From positions 1,488,001-1,552,000 of the forward strand of contig CAVTJL010000004.1 of NCBI GenBank assembly GCA_963735065.1: a stretch of DNA of 64,000 nucleotides, written 5' to 3'. This document shows positions 1 to 9,344 of the stretch, piece by piece. The stretch comes from CAVTJL01 sp963735065 (lineage in GTDB: Bacteria; Pseudomonadota; Alphaproteobacteria; Geminicoccales; Geminicoccaceae). The translations under genes were made by a program, and so were the position numbers. Below the pieces are notes generated by a model that was given only the letters and a program-made list of their open reading frames with translations, was not told the origin of the DNA and ran no database searches. Position 1 is the first letter of the stretch. Each line of letters starts with the position of its first letter.

Positions 1-422
1 ATGACGCCGGGCAGCGTCCAGCCCGGCACCGGAAAGGGCCGCTCGAGGGCGCCTGTTGCGACGATCACCCGGCGTGCGCGCAGCAGCCGGCTCGTGCCCT
101 CCGCGGAGACCGCGATCTGCCGATCGGCATCGAGCTGCCAGACGCGGGCGCCGGCCAGATAGTCGACCGGTGCGCCGAGAAAGGCCCGGGCCTCGCCTGC
201 CCCGTGCCAGTAGTCCGGGCCCAGCACGGTGTCGCGCTCGAGGGGTGAGGCCGTCACCGCACGGTAGATCTGGCCGCCCGGCGAGGGTCCCTCATCGAGC
301 ACCACCGTGGCGAGGCCACGCGCTGCGGCTGTCGTCGCCGCGGCCATGCCGGCGGGCCCGGCGCCGATCACCGCGAGGTCGTAGTCCTCGCGCAACGCCT
401 GCGGATCGCGGATGGCCCTCAC
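1..422 (-). CDS. FAD/NAD(P)-binding oxidoreductase, OoxA/HcnB-like subunit (partial, runs off window start)
   Basis: The first 140 codons are present; the C-terminal end lies beyond base 1. The N-terminus carries a dinucleotide-binding fold, AVIGAGPAGMAAA, then a GGQIYR motif and the ATG-box-like VIVATGALERPFPVPGW. These are typical of the alpha subunit of octopine/nopaline oxidase, hydrogen cyanide synthase HcnB and proline/opine dehydrogenases. I chose the GTG at 422 because its GTGA overlaps the stop of the preceding ferredoxin-like gene, the usual coupling in this operon type. With the 2Fe-2S protein and the DAO-like gene upstream it would form a three-component membrane-associated amine or opine dehydrogenase. 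The family is clear; the substrate is not. Confidence 0.85.
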   Translation of the reverse strand, partial: MRAIRDPQALREDYDLAVIGAGPAGMAAATTAAARGLATVVLDEGPSPGGQIYRAVTASPLERDTVLGPDYWHGAGEARAFLGAPVDYLAGARVWQLDADRQIAVSAEGTSRLLRARRVIVATGALERPFPVPGWTLPGV

Positions 423-715
423 GCCTCGGTCACCCGCCTGCCCTTTCCCGTGCGCACCGCCATGCCCTCGCGCAGCGGCACGAGGCAGGCCTGGCGGTTG
501 CCGACGCCGTCGATCTCGACCAGGCAGTCGAAGCAGGCGCCCATCATGCAGAACGGGGCGCGGGCCGCGCCCGAGACGGGTGTCGCGCGGAAGGCCCGGC
601 AGCCCGCGGCCAGGAGGGCGGCGGCGACGCTGTCGCCCCGGCTGCCGGTCAGGGGCTGGCCGTCGAGGGTGAAGCGGACCGGGTCAGGCGCCGTTGCCGG
701 CCGACGCTTGAACAT
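419..715 (-). CDS. (2Fe-2S)-binding protein, HcnA/OoxA-type small subunit
   Basis: A 98-residue protein with a ferredoxin-like fold. The cysteines occur as FCMMGACFDC followed by a fourth in RQAC, the CxxxxCxxC...C arrangement of the small [2Fe-2S] subunits that accompany HcnBC and octopine oxidase. It probably relays electrons from the flavin subunits to the respiratory chain. Its ATG lies inside the last 32 bases of the upstream oxidase gene and its stop overlaps the next start, so all three are probably translationally coupled. Confidence 0.88.
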   Translation of the reverse strand: MFKRRPATAPDPVRFTLDGQPLTGSRGDSVAAALLAAGCRAFRATPVSGAARAPFCMMGACFDCLVEIDGVGNRQACLVPLREGMAVRTGKGRRVTEA

Positions 716-1842
716 GCAGCCTCTCCGTGCCGAAGGGTGCCAGAGCGGGGTCGAGCGAGCCGCGGGCGATCATCGGCGCCACCGCCAGCATGTGGGCAGC
801 GGCCAGGGTGACGCCGCTGTGACAGGTGCACACGAAGGCGCCCGGCGCCTCGCGCGACTCTTCGTAGATGGGAAAGCCGTCGGGCGTCATCACCCGCAGG
901 GCCGCCCATGTGCGGACGACATTGAGCTGGCCGATGACCGGGAACATGCGCACGGCGCGGTCCGCCATGGTGGCGAGGACGCCCAGTCCGACACGGGTAT
1001 CCAGGCCCGCCTCCTCCTGCGAGTCGCCGATCATCACGCCGCCCTCGTCGGTCTGACGCACGGCGTTGGTCGGATGATGGAGGAAGGGAGCCGTGCGCTC
1101 GGTGACGACGATCTGGCCGCGCTGCGGCCGCACCGGCACGTCGAGGCCCGACCATCGGGGCGAGCCGGGCATTGCCGATCCCGGCGGCGAGCACCACGCG
1201 CCCGGCCTCGATCACCGCGTCACCGGCCTCGATGCGGAAGGCTCCGGCGGTGGGCACGACGCGCTCGACCACATGGTTTGGAAGATACCGGCCGCCGCCC
1301 CGGGCGAAGGCGGTGTGCAGGGCACGGAAGAGCCGGAGCGAGTTCACGTCGCCATCGAGCGGGCAGTAGCTGGCGCCCGCCACCTCCGGCCCGACGCAGG
1401 GCAGCACCTTGGCGAGGGCCGTGCGGTCGAGGATCTCGTAGTCGTAGGGCACCATGCCAGGCTGCCCCTGCAGCCGCTCCAGGGTGGCGCGCCGTCGCTC
1501 GAGCTCGGCCTCCGAGAGGGCGAGCGCGAAGCCGCCGGGCCGCCTGTAGCCGAGGTCGATGCCGGTCTCGGCCTGCAGCGTGGCGGCGAGCTCGGGCCAC
1601 AGGTCCGAGGAGCGTCGTGTCCAGGCGGCATAGGCCGCGAGCCCCACGCCTTTGCCCTGGACCCAGACGAGGGCGAAATTGCCGCGCGAGGCGCGGTAGG
1701 CGACGTCGCCCTCGTCGAGCATCGCGACCCGGCACCCCTCGCGCAGCAGGCCGCAGGCGACGGCGCTGCCGACGAGGCCGCCGCCGATGACCGCGACGTC
1801 GACGCCCGAGGCGGGGCTCATGCCGGGGGACTGCCCATGCAC
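684..1842 (-). pseudogene. FAD-dependent amino acid/amine oxidase (DAO family, OoxB/HcnC-like), frameshifted
   Basis: The reading frame from 1842 encodes a DAO fold: Rossmann motif VAVIGGGLVGSAVACGLL, a NFALVW motif, then a middle region ending GIGNARLAPMVG. It then loses homology, and the neighbouring frame resumes with LDVPVRPQRGQIVVTERT through the C-terminal CHSGVTLAAAHM to a stop at 684. One extra base in the CCC run at 1147-1149 accounts exactly for the switch. Corrected, the protein is about 385 residues, normal for the beta subunit of octopine oxidase or HcnC. It starts 5 bases after the stop of another DAO-type gene. ATGs at 1842 and 1821 are both possible starts. The break may be a sequencing error. 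Confidence 0.82.
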
Positions 1843-1847
1843 CGGGC

Positions 1848-3173
1848 TCAGGCAGCAATCTTGGGGCGGGACCCGTCGGTGAAGCGGCTGAAGCGGAAGG
1901 GTGCCGCATCGACGATCGAGGGTGCTCCCGAGACGATATCGGCCATGAGCCTGCCAGCGCCGGGACCAATGCCGAAGCCGTGGCCGGAAAAGCCGGTGGC
2001 GAGGAAGAAGCCGGGGATGGCGTCGACCGGGGAGATCACCGGCACCGCGTCCGGCGTGACGTCGATCAGACCCGCCCAGCGCTCGGCGATGACCATCTTC
2101 TCGAAGGCCGGGAAGGCCTTGACGAGGTTGGCCGCTCCCTCATCGAGGAGGCCGCGGTTTGGTACGGGGTCGAGAATGCGCACGGTCTCGAAGGGCGTGG
2201 TCTCGTCCAGCGACCAGCGCCGCGGCATGCGCCATTCCGTGAGAAAACGGCCGCCGACGCGCAGGCGCAGCTCCTTCCACTGCACCCGCAGCGCCGGCAT
2301 GAAGTCGAAGAAAAGCCGAAAGCTGTCCGGCACGATCTCGGCGATGCTGGCATTGCGCCGGGCGATCGTGTAGCCGCCGTCGACCCGCTTGCGGAAGGCG
2401 AAGTCCGAGGCGCCGATGGCGAGCTCCGGCGGCCCGTCGAGCGGCGCCGTGCGCATCACCGAGCCCAGGACCTTCAGCTGGGGCAGCCTCAGCCCGAGAT
2501 TGCCGCAAAAGAGCCTGGACCAGGCGCCGCCGGCCAGCACCACGCTGCTGCAGGCGATGCGCCCCTTCTCCGTCACGGCCGCCGAGATGCGCCCGCCCTG
2601 CGTCTCGATCCCGCGCACCGCGCAGTCGGTGACGATGTGGGCGCCGAGGCCGGCGGCTGCCGTGGCGATCGCCGGTGCGGCGAGCGAGGGCTCGGCCCGG
2701 CCGTCGCTCGGCGTGTGCAGCCCGCCCGCGAAGGGACGAGCGACACCCGGCGCCAGCGCCTCGAGCTCGGCCCGGCCGAGCAGACGGGCATCGAGCTGGT
2801 ACTGCCGCGCCTGGTCCAGCCACTGCTCCTGGGCCGCGAGGTCGGCCTCGCTGTCGCTGGTGTAGATGATGCCGGGCTGGCGATAGCCCGTCTCCGCGCC
2901 CACCCGCTCGTTCATCTGCCGCCACAGCCGCAGGCTCTCGATCGCGAGCGGGATCTCGCGCGGATCGCGGCCCATGGTCCGGCACCAGCCCCAGTTGCGG
3001 CTCGACTGCTCGCCGGCGATCCGGCCCTTCTCGCACAGCGCCACGCTGATGCCGCGCTCGGCCAGGAAGAAGGCCGTCGTCGTGCCGATGATGCCGCCGC
3101 CGATGACGACGACATCGGCGCTGGCGGGCGGCCTTGCCTCGGCGGCAGGGACGGGCTCGACGGGTGGCGACAT
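1848..3173 (-). CDS. NAD(P)/FAD-dependent oxidoreductase, D-amino acid/sarcosine oxidase-like (DAO family)
   Basis: About 441 residues from the ATG at 3173. The N-terminal Rossmann motif DVVVIGGGIIGTTTAFFLAE is followed by EQSSRNWGWCR, characteristic of one subgroup of glycine/D-amino-acid oxidases, and the C-terminus has the FAD-closing FFLATGFSGHGFGIGPGAG. A longer frame opens at 3278 but would cross the divergent regulator start and its operator, so I prefer 3173. It should oxidise a secondary or D-amino acid. It is the first gene leftward of the GntR operator and runs into the HcnC/OoxB-like gene 5 bases downstream, so the four minus-strand genes look like one operon. Confidence 0.85.
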   Translation of the reverse strand: MSPPVEPVPAAEARPPASADVVVIGGGIIGTTTAFFLAERGISVALCEKGRIAGEQSSRNWGWCRTMGRDPREIPLAIESLRLWRQMNERVGAETGYRQPGIIYTSDSEADLAAQEQWLDQARQYQLDARLLGRAELEALAPGVARPFAGGLHTPSDGRAEPSLAAPAIATAAAGLGAHIVTDCAVRGIETQGGRISAAVTEKGRIACSSVVLAGGAWSRLFCGNLGLRLPQLKVLGSVMRTAPLDGPPELAIGASDFAFRKRVDGGYTIARRNASIAEIVPDSFRLFFDFMPALRVQWKELRLRVGGRFLTEWRMPRRWSLDETTPFETVRILDPVPNRGLLDEGAANLVKAFPAFEKMVIAERWAGLIDVTPDAVPVISPVDAIPGFFLATGFSGHGFGIGPGAGRLMADIVSGAPSIVDAAPFRFSRFTDGSRPKIAA

Positions 3174-3235
3174 GGGCGGATCCGACGCTGGCGCGCCTTC
3201 GCCTGCGGGCAGGCGAGCGGCACGAAGATTGCTGC

Positions 3236-3279
3236 TTGACCGGAGCCGCAATCTGACTTGTATACTTGAAGTATGCAAG
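3236..3279 (+). promoter_or_regulatory. gntR promoter with overlapping palindromic operator
   Basis: Bases 3257-3279 form a 23-base inverted repeat, CTTGTATACTT, central G, AAGTATGCAAG, with one mismatch between the 11-base arms. This is the size and symmetry expected of an FCD-type GntR operator. A TTGACC box at 3236 and TATACT at 3261 (19-base spacing; an alternative TGTATA gives 17) make a sigma70-like promoter covered by the operator. The start codon of gntR at 3273 lies within the right arm. The site is between divergent operons, so binding could control both directions. The palindrome is seen directly; the role is inferred. Confidence 0.7.
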
Positions 3280-4055
3280 GTCGAAACAATCTGCCTTCAA
3301 AGCCCTCTCGCGCTAGGCCACGGGGCTCCGGCACGGGCGCCGTGCTGGAGGCGCTGCGGGCGCGGATCCTGGCGTTGCAGCTGGTTCCCGGCAGCGACCT
3401 CGACGAGGCGGCGCTGGTGCGCGAGTTCGGCCTCTCCCGCACACCGGTGCGCGAGGCGCTGATCCAGCTGGCGGCGGACGGGCTGGTGCAGCTCGTCCCC
3501 AACCGCGGCGCCAGGGTTGCGGCTCTCGAGCTCGGCGACGTGCCGCAGCTTCTCGAGACCCTGGAGCTCTATCAGCGCGCCACCGCGCGCTGGTCGGCGC
3601 TGCGGCGGCGGCCCCAGCACCTCGAGGAGCTGGAGCGCCTCAACCGCGCGTTCGAGGACGCCACGCTGGCGAACGACATCGACCGCATGGCCGAGTCCAA
3701 CCGGCTCTTTCACGGCGTGATCGCCGATGCCTGCGGCAACCGCTTTCTCGGCGCGGACTGTCGGATCATCGAATCGCGCACCGTGCGGCTGGCGCGCGCG
3801 GCCTTCGGGTCGGCCGACGATCCGGCCGACCGGGCAGAGTATCACCACAACGCGGTGCTGCAGCACGACGCCATGATCGCCGCGATCCGGGATGGCGACA
3901 CCGCGCGGGCGGACCAGCTGGCGCGGCAGCACTGCGCCATCTTCCGTCAGCGCATGGCCGCCTTCGTCACCGCCAGCGCCGCCAGCGAGATCGATCTCGG
4001 GGCGCCCGAGCCGTCCATTCCGACCGTGGCCCAGCCACGACCCGTCACCTCGTAG
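3273..4055 (+). CDS. GntR family transcriptional regulator (FadR/FCD subfamily)
   Basis: A 260-residue protein with an N-terminal winged helix (about residues 25-90; EFGLSRTPVREALIQL and GLV-NRGARV) and a C-terminal all-helical FCD ligand domain. NRLFHGVIADACGN and the later histidines are the metal/ligand-binding signature. FCD regulators are usually local repressors relieved by a small-molecule substrate. The ATG at 3273 lies inside the operator and about 7 bases past a TATACT box, so the mRNA may be leaderless. It is followed after 18 bases by hyuA and heads the rightward operon, which favours autoregulation and control of the flanking catabolic genes. Confidence 0.92.
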   Translation: MQGRNNLPSKPSRARPRGSGTGAVLEALRARILALQLVPGSDLDEAALVREFGLSRTPVREALIQLAADGLVQLVPNRGARVAALELGDVPQLLETLELYQRATARWSALRRRPQHLEELERLNRAFEDATLANDIDRMAESNRLFHGVIADACGNRFLGADCRIIESRTVRLARAAFGSADDPADRAEYHHNAVLQHDAMIAAIRDGDTARADQLARQHCAIFRQRMAAFVTASAASEIDLGAPEPSIPTVAQPRPVTS

Positions 4056-4073
4056 GAGAGAGGATACCGGCCT

Positions 4074-6125
4074 ATGGCCTGGCGTATCGGCGTAGATTCC
4101 GGAGGCACCTTCACGGACGTGTGCCTGTTCGAGGAGGAGACGGGCCGGGTCGAGGTCTGGAAGGTGCCCTCCACGCCGGACGATCCGTCACGCGGCATCG
4201 TCGAGGGCGTCGAGGAGAGCCTGGCCCGGGTCGAGGCGACACCCGCGAGCGTCCAGTATTTCGGCCACGGCACCACCGTCGCGACCAACGCGCTGATCCA
4301 GCACAAGGGCGTTCCCACCGGCCTCGTCACGACGGAGGGCTTTCGCGACCTTCTCGAGATCGGCCGGCAGAAGCGGCCGGACCTCTACGACATGCAGGTC
4401 GACAAGGCGCCGGTGCTGGTGCCGCGGGACCTGCGCCTCGAGGTGCCCGAGCGCGTCCGTCACGACGGCAGCGTCGAGCTGGCGCTCGACGAGGCGAGCA
4501 TGCGCGAGGCCGCAAGGCGCTTGCGCGAGGCCGGCGTCAAGGCGGTGGCGGTGGCCTTCCTCTACTCGTTCCTGCGCAGCGAGCACGAGGCGGCGGCACG
4601 CCGGATCCTCGAGGAGGAGCTGCCCGACGCCTTCATCTGCACGAGCCACGAGGTGGCGCCCGAGTTCCGCGAGTATGAGCGGATGTCGACGGCGGTGGTG
4701 AACGCCTATCTCGGCCCGGTGATGCAGCGCTACATCCGCCGCCTCGGCACGCGGCTGGGCGATCTCGGCATCAAGACGGCGCCGCACCTTACGCAATCCA
4801 ACGGCGGCGTGATCGGGTTCGACCAGGCAGCGCAGCTTCCGGTCCGCACCGTCCTCTCAGGCCCGTCGACCGGCGTGGTGGCGGCGCAGGAGGTGGGCCG
4901 CATGGCCGGCCTCCTGGATCTCATCACCTTCGACATGGGCGGCACCAGCACCGACGTGGCGCTGCTCAAGGGCGGGCAGTGCCGCCTCGCCAGCGAGGCC
5001 GTGGTGCACGGCTACCCGATCAAGGCGCCGATGCTGGACATCCACACGGTGGGTGCGGGCGGCGGCTCGATCGCGTTCATCGACGGCGGCGGCCTCCTCA
5101 AGGTCGGGCCGCGCAGCGCCGGCGCCGATCCAGGCCCCGTCTGCTACGGCCGCGGCACGACAGAGCCCACGGTGACCGACGCCAACGTCGTGCTCCAGAC
5201 GCTCAACCCGACCCATCTGCTGGGCGGCCGCATGCCGATCGAGCAGAGCCTGGCGCAGGAGGCCATCGGCCGCGTCGCGGGCGAGCTCGGCCTCGATCTC
5301 ATGGCGACGGCGCAGGGCATCATCTCGGTGGTGACGGCCAACATGGCGCGTGCCATCCGCGTCATCAGCGTCCAGCGCGGGCACGATCCGCGCGACTACA
5401 CGCTCGTGGCCTTCGGTGGCGCCGGCCCGCTGCACGCCGCCCGCCTCGCCCGCGAGCTCGACATCAGCCGCGTGCTGGTGCCGCGCAGCCCGGGCATTCT
5501 CTGCGCCATGGGGCTGCTCCTCACCGATCTGCGCGCCGATTTCGCCACCACCAAGCTCACCACGCTGTCGCGGTCCATCCTGCCCGAGATCGAGGACGCC
5601 TTCGCGCATCTGCGCGGGCAGGCGGAGCAGTGGTTCGCGGCGGAGGGGATCGCGCCCGAGGCGCGGGGCGTCGTGCGCACCGTCGACATGCGCTACGCCG
5701 GCCAGAACTACGAGCTGCCGGTGCTGCTGCCGGACGGGCCCATCACCGCTGCGACGCTCGACGCGCTGGCCCAGGGTTTCGCCGAGTCGCACAAGCGCAT
5801 GTACGGCTTCATCGCCGAGGACGAGCCCCTGCAGCTCGTGACCTTCCGCATCGAGGCGACGGGCCGGGTGCGCAAGGCGAGCTTTCCGCCGATGCCCATG
5901 GAGGGGCCGGACGCGTCGGCGGCGATCATCGGGCGGCGCGAGGTCTGGCTCGCCGAGGCTGGCAGCTTTGTTGCTTGCCCCGTGCTCGATCGCGGTCGGC
6001 TGCGCCCCGGCAATATCGTCACGGGACCGGCCATCATCGAGCAGATGGATGCGACGACGCTCGTCCTTCCCGGCATGCACGCGCGGGTCGAGCCCTATCT
6101 CAACCTCATCCTGGAGGCGGCGTGA
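4074..6125 (+). CDS. hyuA: Hydantoinase/oxoprolinase family protein, subunit A (HyuA)
   Basis: A 683-residue protein, full length for the ATP-dependent N-methylhydantoinase A / 5-oxoprolinase A family. Acetate-kinase-like phosphate-binding motifs are visible at VDSGGTFTDV (about residues 7-16), GHGTTVATNALI (about 64-75) and DMGGTSTDVALL (about 287-298). With HyuB it hydrolyses a cyclic amide (hydantoin, N-methylhydantoin or 5-oxoproline) at the cost of ATP in the cytoplasm. An AGGAGAG ribosome site lies 5' of the ATG. The stop overlaps the hyuB start (TGATG). Context with amine oxidases and a peptide-type importer suggests use of an imported N-containing substrate. Confidence 0.93.
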   Translation: MAWRIGVDSGGTFTDVCLFEEETGRVEVWKVPSTPDDPSRGIVEGVEESLARVEATPASVQYFGHGTTVATNALIQHKGVPTGLVTTEGFRDLLEIGRQKRPDLYDMQVDKAPVLVPRDLRLEVPERVRHDGSVELALDEASMREAARRLREAGVKAVAVAFLYSFLRSEHEAAARRILEEELPDAFICTSHEVAPEFREYERMSTAVVNAYLGPVMQRYIRRLGTRLGDLGIKTAPHLTQSNGGVIGFDQAAQLPVRTVLSGPSTGVVAAQEVGRMAGLLDLITFDMGGTSTDVALLKGGQCRLASEAVVHGYPIKAPMLDIHTVGAGGGSIAFIDGGGLLKVGPRSAGADPGPVCYGRGTTEPTVTDANVVLQTLNPTHLLGGRMPIEQSLAQEAIGRVAGELGLDLMATAQGIISVVTANMARAIRVISVQRGHDPRDYTLVAFGGAGPLHAARLARELDISRVLVPRSPGILCAMGLLLTDLRADFATTKLTTLSRSILPEIEDAFAHLRGQAEQWFAAEGIAPEARGVVRTVDMRYAGQNYELPVLLPDGPITAATLDALAQGFAESHKRMYGFIAEDEPLQLVTFRIEATGRVRKASFPPMPMEGPDASAAIIGRREVWLAEAGSFVACPVLDRGRLRPGNIVTGPAIIEQMDATTLVLPGMHARVEPYLNLILEAA

Positions 6126-7780
6126 TGAGCGAGACGCTGCGGAACGATCCGGCTCCCATGGTCGACCCCATCACCGTCGAGGTGATCGGCAGCGCGCTTT
6201 CCTCGATCGTCGAGGAGATGGGCGAGGCGCTGGTGCGCGCCAGCTACTCCACCAACATCAAGGAGCGGCGCGACTGCTCGACCGCGCTGTTCGACACCAG
6301 CGGCAACACGCTCTGCCAGGCCGAGCACATCCCGATGCACCTGGGCAGCTTCATCGGGATCATCCCGCACATCATGAAGCGGCACCCGGTCCGGGACATG
6401 CGGCCGGGTGACGTCTTCGTGGGCAACGACGCCTACGAGGGCGGCGGCACCCACCTTCCGGACCTCGTGCTGGCCGAGCCGATCTTCGTTCAGGGGCAGA
6501 TCATCGCCTGGGCCGTGAACACGGCACACCACGCCGACTTCGCCGATCGCGGCCATGCGCACATCTACCAGGAGGGGCTGCGCATCCCGCCCATCCGGCT
6601 CTACCGCGAGGGCGAGCTGCAAAAGGACGTGCAGGAGCTGATCCTGCTGAACTGCCAGGTGCCGCGCGAGCGCCTGTCGGACCTGCGGGCACAGATGGCG
6701 GCCAACCGGCTGGGCGTGCAGCGCATGACGGCGCTGTGCGAGAAATACGGCCGCGACGTGGTGCTGGCGGCGGGCGACGCCCTCTTGGACTATGCCGAGC
6801 GCAAGATGCGCGCCGGCATCGCCGCCATTCCCGACGGGACCTACCGTTTCGAGGATCGCTTCGACAATCCCGAGATCGACGGCGAGCTTGCCTTCTCCGG
6901 CGAGATCACGGTCGCAGGCGACGAGATGCGGCTTCATTTCGAAGCGCCGCGGCAGGTCCGTGCCGGTCTCAACATGACCTACACGGCGCTGCTCTCGACG
7001 GTCTACTATGCCGTCAAGACGGTCGTGGACCCGACCATCCTCCCCAACGCCGGCCTCGCCCGCCCGCTCACCGTGACCGCCCCCGAGGGCACGGTGGTCA
7101 ACTGCGTGCACCCGGCAGCGGTCAACGGCCGCCTCGGCGCCTGCCAGCGCGTCGTCGATCTCATCCATGGTGCCCTGGCCGAGGCCGTCCCGGAGCGCGT
7201 CGTCGCCGCCTGCAACGGCGCCTGCTTCTCCGCCACCTTCGTCGGCGAGCGGGACGCCGATCGCAGCCTTTGGGTCTATCTCGAGACCATCGGCGGCGGC
7301 TCGGGTGCGCGTTCCACCAAGGACGGCCTGGACGGCGTCCACGTCCATATGACCAACACCTCGAACCTCCCGGTCGAGGCTCTCGAGGTCGAATATCCGC
7401 TCACCCTTCTCCGCTACGAGCTGGTCGACGGATCGGGCGGGCCCGGCACATGGCGCGGCGGCATGGGCCTGCGCCGCGTCTACCGCGCCGAGGAGGATTG
7501 CCGCGTGCGCATCGACGGCTCGCGTCTGCGCTCGGCCCCCTGGGGGCTCTTCGGTGGCCTTCCGGGCGGCCAGGGCGACATCCTCGTCCATGGCGGGCCC
7601 GAGCCGATCGATCACGGCAATGTCGCCCTGTCCAAGGGCACCATCGTCGAGATCATCACGCCCGGCGCCGGCGGCTACGGGCCTCCCCGCGATCGCGATC
7701 CGGCCCTTGTCCGGCAGGACCTCGCCGAAGGCCGGCTGGACCAGGGCACGGCACGCGCCGCCTACAGCATCGATCTCTAG
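6125..7780 (+). CDS. hyuB: Hydantoinase B/oxoprolinase family protein (HyuB)
   Basis: A 551-residue protein starting MSETLRNDPAP, with the HyuB hallmarks VEVIGSALSSIVEEMGEALVRAS, HIPMHLGSF and FVGNDAYEGGGTHLPDL near the N-terminus and GGxGGxGTWRGG-type glycine-rich motifs near the C-terminus. The frame is open much further upstream, but the ATG at 6125 overlaps the hyuA stop and matches the family N-terminus. It is the obligate partner of HyuA. The next gene, a substrate-binding protein, starts 37 bases downstream in the same operon. Confidence 0.93.
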   Translation: MSETLRNDPAPMVDPITVEVIGSALSSIVEEMGEALVRASYSTNIKERRDCSTALFDTSGNTLCQAEHIPMHLGSFIGIIPHIMKRHPVRDMRPGDVFVGNDAYEGGGTHLPDLVLAEPIFVQGQIIAWAVNTAHHADFADRGHAHIYQEGLRIPPIRLYREGELQKDVQELILLNCQVPRERLSDLRAQMAANRLGVQRMTALCEKYGRDVVLAAGDALLDYAERKMRAGIAAIPDGTYRFEDRFDNPEIDGELAFSGEITVAGDEMRLHFEAPRQVRAGLNMTYTALLSTVYYAVKTVVDPTILPNAGLARPLTVTAPEGTVVNCVHPAAVNGRLGACQRVVDLIHGALAEAVPERVVAACNGACFSATFVGERDADRSLWVYLETIGGGSGARSTKDGLDGVHVHMTNTSNLPVEALEVEYPLTLLRYELVDGSGGPGTWRGGMGLRRVYRAEEDCRVRIDGSRLRSAPWGLFGGLPGGQGDILVHGGPEPIDHGNVALSKGTIVEIITPGAGGYGPPRDRDPALVRQDLAEGRLDQGTARAAYSIDL

Positions 7781-7817
7781 CCATCAGCATCGGAACCCAG
7801 AAGGAGGGAGCGAGAGA

Positions 7818-9344
7818 ATGAAGCTTTCACGCCGTTCGTTGATCGCCGCCGGCGCGGCGCTGCCGTTCCTGCGCGTGCCCGCGCGTGCAGCCGCGACCTC
7901 CGGCACGCTCGTCTTCGGCTTGTCGAGCTATCCGCCCAACCTCTTCCCGTGGGCCAACGCCGGCACCGCCGCCGCGACGGCCAAGCTCGCCATGTTCCGC
8001 GGGCTCCTGGGCTACGATCCCAAGGGCGAGGTGCGCGGGGAGCTGGCCGAGAGCTGGGAGCGCGACGAGAAGGACGGGGCCTGGGTCTTCCATCTCCGCC
8101 AGAACGCCGTCTTCCACAATGGCGATCCGGTGACCTCGGCCGACGTCGCCTACACCATCGAGCAGATCGCGGGGGCCACCTCGACCGCCTACATGCGCAC
8201 GCAGATGCAGAACGTCGAGCGCGTCGAGACGCCCGACAAGCAGACGGTGCGCATCATCACGAAGCAGCCGGTGGTGACCTTCCCGCAGCAGATGGCGAGC
8301 TACTTCATGCCGATCTGCGCCAAGGGATCCGCCGACAATGGCGGTGCCGGCATCGGTGCCGGCCCGTTCGTCATGACCTCGAACGAGCGCGGCGTCTCGC
8401 TCGAGTTCAAGGCGTTCGACAAGTACTACCGCGCCGGCCGGCCGAAGCTCGGCACGATCAAGATGGTCGCCTACAAGGACGAGAACCTGCGCGTCGCCGC
8501 CCTGCAGTCGGGCAATGTCGATCTCATCGAGTATGTGCCCTGGCAGTCGATGGACTCGATCGAGCAGAACGCGAAGCTGGAGCTGCAGACCACCGACGGC
8601 CCGTTCATGTACCTGACCTTCAACGGTGCCGCGAAGCCGTTCGGGGATCCGCGGGTCAGGCGGGCGATCGCCCACGCCATCCGCCGCGAGGACATCGTCA
8701 AGGCCGCCTTCTACGGGCGCGGCTCGCCGCTCGAGGGCCTGCCGCTCGCCAAGGGCAGCGCCTTCTACGATGAGAAGCTCGCGCATGGCTGGGGCTACGA
8801 TCCGGCCAAGGCGAAGGCCCTCCTCAAGGAGGCCGGGGTCGGCGACGGCTTCACCTGCAAGCTGCTCTCGACCGCGCAGTACGGCATGCACAAGGACACG
8901 GCGACCGTGATCCAGCAGCATCTGGCGGAGGTCGGGGTCGGCGTGGAGCTGGTGCTGCCGGACTGGGCGACCCGCGTCAGCCTCGGCAATCGCGGCCAGT
9001 ACGAGTTCGCGGTGATGGGCAGCGCTGCCGAGAGCAACGATCCGGACGGGCTCACCCCCTTCCTCGCCGGCAATCTCGCCCCCTCCTATGTGCGCAGCTT
9101 TCATCTCGACATTCCCAAGCTCGACAAGCTGCTGGAGGATGGCCGCGCCGAGTTCGACGAGAAGAAGCGTCACACGATCTATGACGAGATGCAGCATGTG
9201 GCGCTCGAGGAGGCGCCGATGGTGGGCCTGTGCTGGCGCTCGCAGGGCTACGGCCTGAAGAAGACGGTGGAGGGCTTCCAGAACATGCCCGGCGCCCTGA
9301 CCTTCTATTCGGGCACGACGCTCGAGGAGACGAGCATCGCCTGA
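7818..9344 (+). CDS. ABC transporter substrate-binding protein, peptide/opine/nickel class (SBP_bac_5, DppA-like)
   Basis: A 508-residue protein. I chose the ATG at 7818, preceded by AAGGAGGGAG, rather than the longer open frame. The N-terminus KLSRRSLIAAGAALPFL ending near ARAAA is a Tat-like signal peptide (twin arginine). Family 5 features include LVFGLSSYPPNLFPW at the mature N-terminus, AESWERDEKDGAWVFHLR and FHNGDPVTSADVAYTIEQI. It delivers the ligand to the permeases encoded immediately downstream (stop and next start overlap as TGATG). Ligand unknown; cluster context suggests a modified amino acid, opine or small peptide. Confidence 0.92.
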   Translation: MKLSRRSLIAAGAALPFLRVPARAAATSGTLVFGLSSYPPNLFPWANAGTAAATAKLAMFRGLLGYDPKGEVRGELAESWERDEKDGAWVFHLRQNAVFHNGDPVTSADVAYTIEQIAGATSTAYMRTQMQNVERVETPDKQTVRIITKQPVVTFPQQMASYFMPICAKGSADNGGAGIGAGPFVMTSNERGVSLEFKAFDKYYRAGRPKLGTIKMVAYKDENLRVAALQSGNVDLIEYVPWQSMDSIEQNAKLELQTTDGPFMYLTFNGAAKPFGDPRVRRAIAHAIRREDIVKAAFYGRGSPLEGLPLAKGSAFYDEKLAHGWGYDPAKAKALLKEAGVGDGFTCKLLSTAQYGMHKDTATVIQQHLAEVGVGVELVLPDWATRVSLGNRGQYEFAVMGSAAESNDPDGLTPFLAGNLAPSYVRSFHLDIPKLDKLLEDGRAEFDEKKRHTIYDEMQHVALEEAPMVGLCWRSQGYGLKKTVEGFQNMPGALTFYSGTTLEETSIA

